Positions 49,371 to 60,053 of a stretch of 64,000 nt of DNA are shown here, piece by piece. Both the position numbers and the translations under genes were made by a program. Each line of letters opens with the position of its first letter. The first letter of the stretch is position 1. Origin of the DNA: an uncultured Clostridia bacterium. GTDB taxonomy: Bacteria; Bacillota; Clostridia; TANB77; CAG-508. The stretch covers positions 1-64,000 of the forward strand of contig CANQLH010000004.1 of NCBI GenBank assembly GCA_947624655.1, read 5' to 3'. A model generated the notes under the pieces. It ran no database searches, had not been told where the DNA came from, and saw nothing but the letters and a program-made list of their open reading frames with translations.

Positions 49371-50646
49371 ATGGTAACAGAAAATTTACAAGTAAACAAA
49401 GTGTCAGTAAGTTGTCTGCAAATACGAAATGGAATTTATCAAGCTGTACTCCAGTACTATGATGAAACTGGAAAAAGGCATCAGCCTTGGCGTTCAACCG
49501 GATTAACAGAACGAGGTAATAAGAAACAAGCTTTAGTAGTTGCAGAACAATTAAGAGTAGAACTCGAAAAGGAATTACAATTAAAAGCATTAGATAATAC
49601 TAGCACTAATACAAATCATAAATCTGATATTCTTTTTATAGAGTATCTTTTTTATTGGCTAAAAATTATTGAGCACACAGTAGAAAGCTCTACTTTTACT
49701 TCTTATAGACAAATATCTAATAACTATATAAGAAAATATTTTACAGACCACCCTATAAAATTAAAAGATTTAGAACCTATTCATATTCAAAATTTTTATA
49801 ATGAATTGATGGAAAAATATAATCTTACAGCTAATACAGTAATACACCATCATGCTATTATAAGAAAGTGTCTAGATTATGCTTTTAAAATGAACGTTAT
49901 TGTTAGCAATCCTGCTGATAAAGTTCAAAGACCTAAAAAACGGACAATTTATTAGTAGTTTTTACAATGAACAGGAATTAAATAAACTATTTGAAATATC
50001 TAAGAATGATCCACTAGCACTTATAATTTTGATTACTGCTTTTTATGGATTAAGGCGAAGTGAAGTTTTAGGTTTACAATGGGACTCTTTTGATTTTAAA
50101 AATAAAACTATTACTATAAAACACACTATTACGATTACAAACACTAATGGTAATAATAGAAAAATTGAAGGAAAAGATAGAACAAAAAATAAATCTAGTT
50201 ACAGAACCTTACCTTTATTTGATGATATTGCAAATATGCTTTTAAAAGCTAAAGAAATCCAAGAAGCTTTCAAAAGGGCTTTCGGAAATAGTTATAATAA
50301 AAAGTATTTGAATTATGTTTTTGTAAAACCTGATGGAAATATTGTAAGACCTGACTACATTACAGAACATTTTAGTATTCTATTAAAGAAAGCTAATATG
50401 AGGCACATTCGTTTTCACGATTTAAGACATTCTTGTGCAAGTTTATTACTTGCTAAAGGTATTCCTATGAAATCAATACAAGAATGGCTTGGTCATTCTA
50501 ACTTTTCAACTACTGCAAATTTATATGCTCATTTAGATACTAATTCTAAAAAGATTTCTGCAAGTGTTTTAGAAGATACTTTCAAACTTACTGATAAGAA
50601 AAAAGAAAATGAAGAGAACACATCTTCATCTTCTCAAAATAATTAA
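49371..50646 (+). CDS. int: Tyrosine recombinase (integrase), one CGG +1 site
   Basis: Two ORFs in the track. CGG at 49941-49943 (VQRPKKGQFISSF) with +1 joins them to 424 aa. An N-terminal arm-binding domain (GIYQAVLQYYDETGKR), a SAM-like core-binding domain around residues 75-185, and a catalytic domain follow. Active-site residues: Arg in YGLRRSEVLGL, HDLRHS (His, Arg), LGHS and the tyrosine nucleophile in ATANLYAHLD context. It lies 4 bases before the element's own tRNA-Leu. It integrates the element at the tRNA-Leu anticodon region. Confidence 0.94.
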
Positions 50647-50650
50647 GTTA

Positions 50651-50736
50651 TGGTGTCGATGGTGGGAATCGAACCCACATGGAAGTTATCCGCAGGTTTT
50701 TGAGACCTGTGCGTCTGCCTATTCCGCCACACCGAC
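50651..50736 (-). tRNA. tRNA-Leu (CAA) carried by the mobile element
   Basis: 86-nt class II cloverleaf with encoded CCA, anticodon stem CAGGT/ACCTG with loop CTCAAAA, anticodon CAA, long variable arm, and T arm GGTTCGATTCC. Acceptor GTCGGTG pairs with CATCGAC. It is distinct in sequence from the split host tRNA-Leu but has the same anticodon, so it can replace the gene that the element destroyed. Confidence 0.92.
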
Positions 50737-50767
50737 ATATTTTACAAATTTAGGCAATTTTACAATT

Positions 50768-50790
50768 ATGTTAGATATTTGTTAGATGTT
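50768..50790. repeat. TTAGATG repeats, right integrase arm-type sites
   Basis: Two TTAGAT units, ATGTTAGATATTTGTTAGATG, about 85 bases inside the right end, matching the left-end set. Confidence 0.5.
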
Positions 50791-50872
50791 TAAGTAATTT
50801 TACATTCTAGCAAATATCTAAACACTATTATTTTCAATACATCTATGATTTACTAATTAAAAAATCCATTTA

Positions 50873-50913
50873 GATTTTGAGTCGTGTGCGTCTGCCAATT
50901 CCGCCACTCGGGC
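50873..50913 (-). pseudogene. 5' half of the split tRNA-Leu (CAA) gene
   Basis: On the minus strand GCCCGAGTGGCGGAATTGGC, then the D arm and anticodon stem up to CTCAAAATC. The 3' half lies 11.5 kb away at 39354. Without excision no full tRNA can be made from this gene. Confidence 0.85.
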
Positions 50914-51040
50914 ATTGCTTATTTAACTAATACTTGTATATAATAACACGATTTGTTTAATTTGTAAAGATAATTTTGGGTAATTTTATATATAAAAAGT
51001 TACTAGATAATGGTTTATTATAAAAGAGATTTCAAATTCG

Positions 51041-51176
51041 TTTGGAAGTATATATTTAATTTACGAAGTGACGCGTAGCATGGGAGCGAATTAGAGAATG
51101 TTGAAGCTTTGCTTCATACATTCTCTATGAGACGACCAACAAGGAACGAGTCAAATTAAATATATTACTTCCAAAG
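51041..51176. repeat. Structured repeat element B
   Basis: About 135 bases with a 22-bp terminal inverted repeat (TTTGGAAGTA-ATATTTAATTT and complement), a central hairpin AGAGAATG/CATTCTCT, and a core GACGCGTAGC...GAGCGAATTAGAG that resembles the core of elements at 29106 and 61822 (GGAGCGTAGC...AGCGAATGGAG). No ORF. The outer flanks GATAATGG and CCATTATC add a further imperfect pairing. Confidence 0.5.
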
Positions 51177-51255
51177 GTAAATGAAAACTTTTTTAAATCC
51201 ATTATCCAATAACTACAAAAGAATTTTTTAGTTTCCAAAAGCCTTGTTATTTTTA

Positions 51256-52911
<1,656 letters not shown>

Positions 52912-52964
52912 TCAAAATTTAAAATTATTTTTGATATATCAAACAAGAGATAGTATATTAAACA

Positions 52965-53246
52965 TTATTCAACTTTTGCAAGAATATCTGATTGTCTAAC
53001 TATAATATACTCTTCACCTTCATATTTTATTTCTGTTCCTGCATATTTACTTACTATTACTTTGTCTTTTTCCTTGATGTACATTTCTACTGTCTCTCCA
53101 TCTACTTTTCCACCTGGTCCTACTGCTATAACTTCTGCAATTTGTGGTTTTTCTTTTGAATTTGCTGATAAAATAATACCACTTTTTGTTGTATCTTCAC
53201 TCTCGCACATTTTAACTAAAACTTTGTCACATAATGGTCTTATCAT
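52965..53246 (-). CDS. groS: Co-chaperonin GroES
   Basis: 93 aa. It forms the heptameric lid of GroEL. The start MIRPLCDKVLVK, the mobile loop region CESEDTTKSGIILSANSKEKPQ, and AVGPGGKVDG are typical. GGAGGTAGATTTAAG precedes the ATG. First gene of groES-groEL. Confidence 0.96.
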   Translation of the reverse strand: MIRPLCDKVLVKMCESEDTTKSGIILSANSKEKPQIAEVIAVGPGGKVDGETVEMYIKEKDKVIVSKYAGTEIKYEGEEYIIVRQSDILAKVE

Positions 53247-53267
53247 CTTAAATCTACCTCCTTATTT

Positions 53268-53294
53268 TTAGCACTCGTTATTTTCGACTGCTAA
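53268..53294 (-). promoter_or_regulatory. CIRCE operator (HrcA box) of groESL
   Basis: TTAGCACTC, 9 bases, GACTGCTAA, i.e. the CIRCE inverted repeat with one mismatch in the second arm (GACTG for GAGTG). It lies 21 bases upstream of groES, between promoter and start codon. Confidence 0.88.
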
Positions 53295-53349
53295 TATAAT
53301 TTACATCTTTTTAATTTAATTGTCAATAGTATTTACAAAATTTTCACAA

Positions 53350-53383
53350 AAAAGCAATCATATATAGTATATGACTGCTTTTC
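53350..53383 (-). terminator. Terminator of pyrG
   Basis: On the minus strand AAAAGCAGTCATATA and TATATGATTGCTTTT form a long stem ending in a T-run, just after the pyrG stop. Confidence 0.75.
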
Positions 53384-53390
53384 GTTTTAA

Positions 53391-54996
53391 TTACTTTTTT
53401 ATTTTTTTAGCTGCTTCAATAAGTCCTACAAATAATGGTTGTGGTCTATCTGGTCTAGACTTAAATTCTGGATGAAATTGTCCAGCAATAAAATATGGAT
53501 GTTTAGTATATTCTACCATTTCAACTAATGTTCCATCTGGCGAAGTTCCAGAAATTTTCAATCCATTTTCTTCACATATTTCTCTATAATCATTATTAAA
53601 TTCAAATCTGTGTCTATGTCTTTCTGATATTTCATCTTTTCCATATAATTTTTTTGCAAGGCTTCCTTCTTTTAATACACATGGATATGCTCCAAGTCTC
53701 ATTGTTCCGCCCTTTTTTGATACATTCTTTTGAGTTTCCATTATATGTATAACAGGATTTTTACAATTTGGATTAAATTCTTCTGAATCTACATCTTCAA
53801 GATTACATACATTACGTAAAAATTCTACAACTGCCATTTGCATTCCTAAGCATATTCCAAGAAATGGAATATTATTTTCTCTTACATACTTTATTGCATG
53901 TATTTTCCCCTCTATACCTCTATTTCCAAATCCACCTGGTACAACTATTCCTTGTACATCTCCAAGCAATTCTTGAACATTTTTTTCTGTTATAGTTTCT
54001 GAATCGATATATTTTATATCAACATTTACATTATTTGCGTATCCACCATGTCTTAAACTCTCCGCAACTGAAAGATAAGAATCTTCAAGCCTTACATATT
54101 TACCTACTATTGCAATTTTAACTGTTTCATCCCCAATTTTTCTAATATTGTCAATCATCTTTTCCCATTCAGAATTATTTGGGATATTTTTTTCTAGGTT
54201 TAAGTGTTTACAAACTACATCTGCTAATCCTTCTTTTTCTAACATTAAAGGTACAGCATATAAGTTGTCTGCTGTTAAATTTGATATTACACACTCTTTT
54301 CTAACATTACAAAATAGTGCAATTTTTCCTTTCATTTCATCTGTAAGCTCTAATTCACTTCTACAAACTAATACATCAGGTTTTATTCCAAATGATTGAA
54401 GTTCTTTTACTGAATGCTGTGTTGGCTTTGATTTAAGTTCATTTGAACCATATATGTATGGAAGCAATGTAACATGTATATATATAACATCTTCTCTTGC
54501 TTGTTCAAGTCCAATTTGCCTTATCGCTTCAATAAATGCTAGTCCTTCCATATCTCCAACTGTTCCACCAAGTTCTGTTATAACAATATCTACATCCGTA
54601 TCTTCAAAGCTATATATCTTTTCTTTTATTTCATTCGTAATATGAGGTATTACTTGAACAGTCTTTCCTAAATAATCTCCTCTTCTTTCCTTTTCTATAA
54701 CACTCTGATATATTTTACCTGATGTAACGCTTGAATTTTTAGTCAAATTTTCATCTATGAATCTTTCATAATGACCTAAATCTAAGTCAGTTTCTGCTCC
54801 ATCATCTGTTACAAACACTTCCCCGTGTTCGTATGGGCTCATTGTTCCTGGGTCTACGTTTATGTATGGGTCAAATTTTTGGTTTGTTACTTTATACCCT
54901 CTGTTCTTCAATAATCTTCCGAAGCGATGCTGCTGTTATTCCCTTTCCTAGTCCTGATACTACTCCACCTGTTACAAATACATATTTTTTACTCAT
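53391..54996 (-). CDS. pyrG: CTP synthase, one CGG +1 site
   Basis: Converts UTP to CTP with glutamine. The track loses the N-terminus. From ATG 54996 ([19 protein letters not shown]) CGG at 54919-54921 read +1 gives [15 protein letters not shown] and joins the rest. Corrected length 534 aa matches the family. The synthetase domain has [13 protein letters not shown]; the glutamine amidotransferase domain has PGGFGNRG, the catalytic cysteine in LGICLGMQ, and the His-Glu pair in GQFHPEF. The shift falls near the nucleotide-binding N-terminal loop, so unshifted translation would be useless. Confidence 0.95.
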
Positions 54997-55222
54997 GATT
55001 TTTCCTTTCTTATAAATAAAGTTACTTGGCACTTTTTATTATTCTTATTAAATTAAAAAATAGATTAAAATGTAAACCCATAAAAAGGGGTTTTTTTTTA
55101 ATCTACTCTAATATAATAACACTTTTTTCCAAAAAAATCAACATTTTTTTAAAAGTTTGAATTACGTTTTTGTTCTATTTTAGATTAGTCCATCATACTA
55201 TTTTGTAAAAGGAGTTTTTGAT

Positions 55223-55765
55223 ATGTTTATTTATAATATAAAAGTTAATTCTGGAAAAATATTTAAGTTAATTTTTGCTTTAATAATCTTAATTGTGCTC
55301 ATAATTACTGGTATAGTAATATATAGAACTTTTTCAAATAGTGGATCATCTCCTTCAGACGATATTTATACAATAAATTCTACTAATTATACAAATATCT
55401 TAAAAGCTGTACACGATAATATAGATACATACGTTGGTCAAAAAATCAGCTTTTCAGGATATGTTTATAGAGTTTATGATTTGCAAGAAGATGAATTTAT
55501 ACTCGCACGTGATATGGTCATAAACTCTGACTTTCAAACCTTAGTAGTTGGATTTCTATGCCACAGTGATAATTCAATCAATTATAAAGATGGAACTTGG
55601 ATTAATATTGTTGGCAAAATAGAAAAAGGATATTATCACGGTGATATACCTATCATAAATATTAGTCAAATTGAAGAAACAACTAAGCCAACTGATGCTT
55701 ATGTTTACCCTCCTGATGATTTCTATATTCCAACCTCTAGCTTATTATACAGTAGTCCTTGGTAG
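55223..55765 (+). CDS. Membrane-anchored YcgQ/TIGR03943-like protein
   Basis: 180 aa. One N-terminal membrane helix (residues 14-37), then an OB-fold-like domain with YVGQKISFSGYVYRV, the cysteine in VVGFLCHSDN and DGTWINIVGKIEKGYYHGDIPIINI, which is the C-terminal pattern of YcgQ/TIGR03943 proteins, often paired with a YcgR-like permease in metal-related loci. No such partner is adjacent, so the role is open. AAAAGGAG precedes the ATG. Its end overlaps the pepP stop on the other strand. Confidence 0.65.
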   Translation: MFIYNIKVNSGKIFKLIFALIILIVLIITGIVIYRTFSNSGSSPSDDIYTINSTNYTNILKAVHDNIDTYVGQKISFSGYVYRVYDLQEDEFILARDMVINSDFQTLVVGFLCHSDNSINYKDGTWINIVGKIEKGYYHGDIPIINISQIEETTKPTDAYVYPPDDFYIPTSSLLYSSPW

Positions 55766-56802
55766 ATTTTGTTAAAACTTCACAGCCATTATCCGTGATT
55801 AAAACAGTATCTTCTATTCTTATTCCATACATGCCTGGCAAATATATGCCAGGTTCATTTGTTACTACCATTCCTTTCTTTAAGCATCTTTCATTTTTCG
55901 AGCTGATTATTGGTTCTTCATGTACTTCTAATCCAACTCCGTGGCCCAAAGCGTGTATAAGTTCATAATCATTCATCTTAAAATTACCCTCAAGAATTTT
56001 GGATAATGTTTTTATACAGGCTCCATCCTGCATCTCATCTAGAACTAGCATTTGATTTTCTAGTACTAAATCATATGCTTTCTTTATATATCCTTGAGCA
56101 AAATCTACAAATATTGTTCTTGTCATATCTGAACAATATCCTTTATATTTGCATCCCATATCTATTATAATTACATCTCCGAGACTCTATCTTTCTATCT
56201 GATGGAGTGGCATGAGGAATTGCCGAATTTTCTCCAGATGCAATTATTGTATCAAAACTTGTACCAGATGCTCCATTTTGTTTAAAATAATTTTCTACTT
56301 CATTTGCTATTTGTTTTTCTGTCATTCCCTTTTTTATATATTTTAAAAGATAAGAAAAACATTTATCAGTAATTTCACACGCCTTCCTAATACATTCAAT
56401 TTCTTCTTCGTCTTTTATCTGCCTTTGCTTTTCTATTATCTTTTCTGTTTCTACTAATTGATTTATTTTATACTTATGCATAAATTCTTTATACTGGGCA
56501 TATGTTACATAGTATTCTTCAAAGCCTACGTTTTCACAAAACATAAAATAATTCTCATAATCTTCTAATGATACGTTTCTAATGTCTGTTACAATTATTT
56601 CATCATCTATTGTAAGTGTTCTTTTTACATCTTCTATGTATCTACTATCTGTTATGTATATATTTTCTCTTAAAGTTAATAACAAGAATCCTTCGGCTTC
56701 AATATTTGCTAAATATTTTATATTTACTGGATTTGATATAATCATTCCTTGTATATTTTGAGATTTTAAATTATTTCTTAGCCATCTTAATCTCTCATTC
56801 AT
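55737..56802 (-). CDS. Xaa-Pro aminopeptidase (PepP/PepQ family), one CGG +1 site
   Basis: 354 aa from MNERLRWLRNN, which follows AAGGGGGCAAAG. The track shows two ORFs; CGG at 56179-56181 (RKIESGDVIIIDMG) read +1 joins them. The C-terminal pita-bread domain carries the metal ligands: the Asp in IIIDMGCKYKGYCSDMTRT, the His in HALGHGVGLEVHE, and glutamates in TNEPGIY and IRIEDT. It removes N-terminal residues before proline. The shift lies just before the first metal ligand. Confidence 0.93.
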
Positions 56803-56837
56803 AAACTTTGCCCCCTTTATTTTATTACTCAAGAATA

Positions 56838-57572
56838 TTAGTACATTCCTAGTGTAAATATTTTTGCTAAAGCTATAAATATATATTCAAATGGAACTAT
56901 CATATTTATAAAACACGCAATTACTATAAAAGGTCCAAATGGTATGTATTCATTTCTCTTTTTTATTTTTGTTATAAGTAAAAATACACTTGCTACTGCT
57001 GCAATAAGGAATGCCATCAATGCTATTACTATAATATTTACAATTCCAAAGTATAAACCTAAGGCAGCCATAAATTTAACATCACCAAATCCCATTGCTT
57101 CTTTTCCTGCAACAAGCCCACCTATAAGCGTAATTATCAAAAATACGCCTCCACCAAAAAGCATTCCAAGTATAGCATTTGTCATAAGATTTATGTTATA
57201 AAGTCCTGATAGAAATGCAAATACAAGTCCAACTTCAAATATAGTCAAATTAAGCCTATTGGGTATTATTTGATGTTTATAATCTATCGCAAATGCTGAT
57301 ATAAGCATAGGTGTTAAGATTGTGTACTTTATTAATTGAATGTTATTTAAGAACTCATTTTTAACCCTAGATAAAATAAGTATTGCAAGATACAATAATA
57401 TATTAATAATCATTAAAACATAATTTGGTTTAAATTCCTTAAAAAAATCTTTTGATAATACTTTCTTATGTTCTGGCATTCTTTTTATGCACCATGATGC
57501 AACTTGTCCTGATATAGCACCCAAAACACAAAATAAAACATAATACAAGATGTGTATATTGTTAAGATACAT
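56838..57572 (-). CDS. Type IV prepilin peptidase (A24 family)
   Basis: 244 aa from MYLNNIHILYYV (GGAGGAAAATAAA upstream). About seven membrane helices. Aspartyl residues typical of the family are in FAIDYKHQIIPNRL and in the GxGD-type motif GFGDVKFMAALG. The N-terminal cysteine-rich methylase domain is absent or reduced, as in short A24 enzymes. It would cut leaders of type IV pilins or related pseudopilins. It starts 1 base after the YqeG-like stop codon. Confidence 0.85.
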   Translation of the reverse strand: MYLNNIHILYYVLFCVLGAISGQVASWCIKRMPEHKKVLSKDFFKEFKPNYVLMIINILLYLAILILSRVKNEFLNNIQLIKYTILTPMLISAFAIDYKHQIIPNRLNLTIFEVGLVFAFLSGLYNINLMTNAILGMLFGGGVFLIITLIGGLVAGKEAMGFGDVKFMAALGLYFGIVNIIVIALMAFLIAAVASVFLLITKIKKRNEYIPFGPFIVIACFINMIVPFEYIFIALAKIFTLGMY

Positions 57573-57573
57573 T

Positions 57574-58077
57574 TTATTTTCCTCCATTCTTCTTTAGATA
57601 TCTTTTTACCACTAGATTTTCTAGTGGCCTTTTTACTTTAGTCATAAATATATCCCTGTCGTCTATTGGTTTTGTTAAGATTGAATACATATTAGAAAAT
57701 CTTGCACCTAATACATCTGTAAATATTTGATCTCCAACAACAGCTATTTCTTTAGAATCCTTTATTTCTAATATATTTTGTACTTTTATAAAATTATTTT
57801 TTAAAGGTTTTTTTGCAAAATTAATAAACGGTATATCTAGCTCTTTAGAAACCTTTTCTACTTTTTCCTTTTTATTTGTATTTGATAGAATAAAAAATTT
57901 TATTCCCTCTTTTTTCAAATTTTCACACCATAAATCTGTTCCATCTAATAATTCTTTATCAAAATTTATAAGTGTGTTATCTACATCTAAGATTAAAGCC
58001 TTTATATTATTGTCTTTTAAGAAATCTATTGTTATTTCCTTAACATTATTCAAATATTTGTCAGGGTATATTAGCAT
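57574..58077 (-). CDS. YqeG-like HAD phosphatase
   Basis: 167 aa. ALILDVDNTLINFD (motif I), FILSNTN (II), FAKKPLKNNF (III) and VVGDQIFTDVLGA (IV), as in the YqeG group of IIIA HAD phosphatases. YqeG relatives dephosphorylate phosphatidylglycerophosphate or act near ribosome assembly genes; which applies here is open. GGAGTAAAAAAGT precedes the start. Confidence 0.85.
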   Translation of the reverse strand: MLIYPDKYLNNVKEITIDFLKDNNIKALILDVDNTLINFDKELLDGTDLWCENLKKEGIKFFILSNTNKKEKVEKVSKELDIPFINFAKKPLKNNFIKVQNILEIKDSKEIAVVGDQIFTDVLGARFSNMYSILTKPIDDRDIFMTKVKRPLENLVVKRYLKKNGGK

Positions 58078-58214
58078 ACTTTTTTACTCCTTATATTTTT
58101 CATTACCATTCTATCAAATACCTATTAATTTTGTCAAACAATATTTACAAACATATTCCTTTATTATATAATTTGGTAAATATATTTTATTTAACTAATG
58201 ATATGGAGGATTAC

Positions 58215-59514
58215 ATGGACTTAACTGAAGAAAAAATACTTAAAGCAAAAAAATATAATTCTAAGCTTTATCCCATATATAAATTATTTGGTTGGGATTT
58301 ACTATTCTATTATTCAATAAACTTTTTATTTTTAACACAAACAAAAAATCTTACAGCATCTAATGTACTTTTAACTGATTCATTTTATACAATTTTTAAA
58401 TTAATATTTCAAATACCTTGTGTTAATATTGTAGAACTATTGGGAAAAAGAAAAAGTTTAATTTTAGGAAATGTCTTTTTTGCACTTAGTATCTTTGTAT
58501 TACTTATTGTTCGAAACCTTACAGATGTTATATTTTCAAATGCTCTTATGGCAATAGGTTATTCAATAAAAGCTCTCTGTGAATCATCTATTTTAAATGA
58601 TTGTGTTGAATATAAAGAACACGCTAGAAGTACATTTGCAAATATTGACGGCAAAGGTTCTGCTTATTGGTATTATTTTGATGCTATTACAGCTGTATGT
58701 TGTGGTTTCTTATTTGTAATTAATAATTACCTTCCAATGATTTGCTGTCTTGCATGTTGCATTATTGCTTGCATCCTTTCTTATAAGTTCTTGCCTTATG
58801 AAAATACTTCTTCTAATTTAAAAAATAAAAAAAGTGGAAGCTTTAAAACTTATTTTAAAAACTTAGAAATAGCATTTAAAAATATATTTAAATCAAATAG
58901 ACTTAAAGCTTTATTGTTGTTCTCAGGCGTATTTTATGCAATTATAATAATTCGTACTAGACTTGCAAGTAGCTTATTTACTGAAGTTGGCCTAAAAGAA
59001 GAATATTTTGGAATTGTATTTGCTTTATTAACCTTTGTTTCTGGAATTTTTTCGAAACATCAAAATTGGTTTCATAAAACATTCAAAAACAGAGTGCTTA
59101 CTGTTTTCTCACTTTCGTTTTCAATTTCTATGATAGTTATAGGTTTAACTGCAATAATAATTAAATCAACAAATTTTGCTTTAGCAATTATTATAATATC
59201 ATATATTATACAATATGGAATAAAAGGTGCATATTTTACTTTGCAAAAAAGATACTTAAATAGTTTTTCAACTTCATCTATGTCAACTAAAATATATTCA
59301 GCAAATACTCTTTTTGAAAGTATTTTTAGCACATTAATATACTGGGTTTCTTCACTACTTCTTAATTATATAGATACTTCGTATGTTATAGCGATTCTAC
59401 GGTGGCATATTTACAATAGCCTTTGTATTCATACTTGATTATATGAAACCTAGGATAGGTTTAAAACCCGAAGAATATAAAAAATCAGACATATATTTCA
59501 CAGAAGTACATTAA
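58215..59514 (+). CDS. MFS transporter, one CGG +1 site near its end
   Basis: 432 aa from ATG 58215 (MDLTEEKILKAKK) after GGAGG. About 12 membrane helices. The track ends at a false stop after CGG at 59400-59402; the +1 reading VIAILGGIFTIAFVFILDYMKP completes the last helix and runs to TAA 59512 with the tail KPEEYKKSDIYFTEVH. Signature fits bacterial MFS transporters of unknown substrate. Followed by a bidirectional terminator. Confidence 0.85.
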
Positions 59515-59546
59515 TTAGGAATTCTTGAGAAATTTCTATTACATAA

Positions 59547-59589
59547 AAAATAACCTTCTTAGGAGCATCTCCCTTTGAAGGTTATTTTT
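59547..59589. terminator. Bidirectional terminator
   Basis: AATAACCTTC and GAAGGTTATT pair around an 18-base loop with A- and T-runs on both sides. It lies between the converging MFS and HU genes. Confidence 0.8.
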
Positions 59590-59619
59590 CTTATATATAT
59601 CTAACTAATTATATATAAA

Positions 59620-59895
59620 TTAATTATTTACTAAATCTTTTAATGCTTTTCCAGCTTTAAATACTGGAGCTTTTGATGCAGGTATTTTGATTTCTTCCTT
59701 AGTTTGTGGGTTTCTTCCTTTTCTAGCTGCTCTTTTTCTTACTTCAAAAGATCCAAATCCAACTAATTGTACTTTTTCTCCTTTTACTAATGCTTCTGAA
59801 ATAACTTCTGTCATAGCATTTAAAGAAGCTTCAGCATTCTTCTTAGTTGTTTCTGTTTTAGCAGCTATAGCTGCGATTAAATCAGATTTGTTCAT
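59620..59895 (-). CDS. hup: DNA-binding protein HU
   Basis: 91 aa. [55 protein letters not shown], and [10 protein letters not shown] are the standard HU segments, including the DNA-binding arm. A nucleoid-packing dimer. GGAGGTAATGTAA precedes the start. Single gene. Confidence 0.97.
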   Translation of the reverse strand: MNKSDLIAAIAAKTETTKKNAEASLNAMTEVISEALVKGEKVQLVGFGSFEVRKRAARKGRNPQTKEEIKIPASKAPVFKAGKALKDLVNN

Positions 59896-60053
59896 TTACA
59901 TTACCTCCTATAAAGATTCGTTTATGTAGATTATACGCATCTACAATATGAATATTCGTCAAAATTCTCTAAAATCCTTCTTTTTTTATTTTATTTTTTT
60001 GATTTTTTCTTACAGTCAAGTTGGTTTTAAATGTTTTTGACTTTTTGTAAAGT

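Larger units (their letters stand above)
39396..50883. mobile_element. Integrative mobilizable element inserted in tRNA-Leu
   Basis: Bounded by the 11-bp direct repeat GATTTTGAGTC at 39396-39406 and 50873-50883, which is the anticodon-loop region of the target tRNA-Leu. It contains TnpV-like, MobC and relaxase genes, an oriT-like inverted repeat, an MmeI-like restriction-modification gene, a HipA-like kinase pair, excisionase, integrase, and an intact tRNA-Leu(CAA) at its right end. TTAGATG repeats near both ends look like integrase arm sites. It has no own type IV secretion genes, so it would need a helper to transfer. Confidence 0.85.

Noticed and set aside
55060-55110. pyrG attenuator (reiterative-transcription type)
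   Set aside because: AACCC/GGGTT near 55077 lies upstream of pyrG, but its T-run is on the wrong strand for ending a pyrG leader and no G-run at a transcription start is evident.
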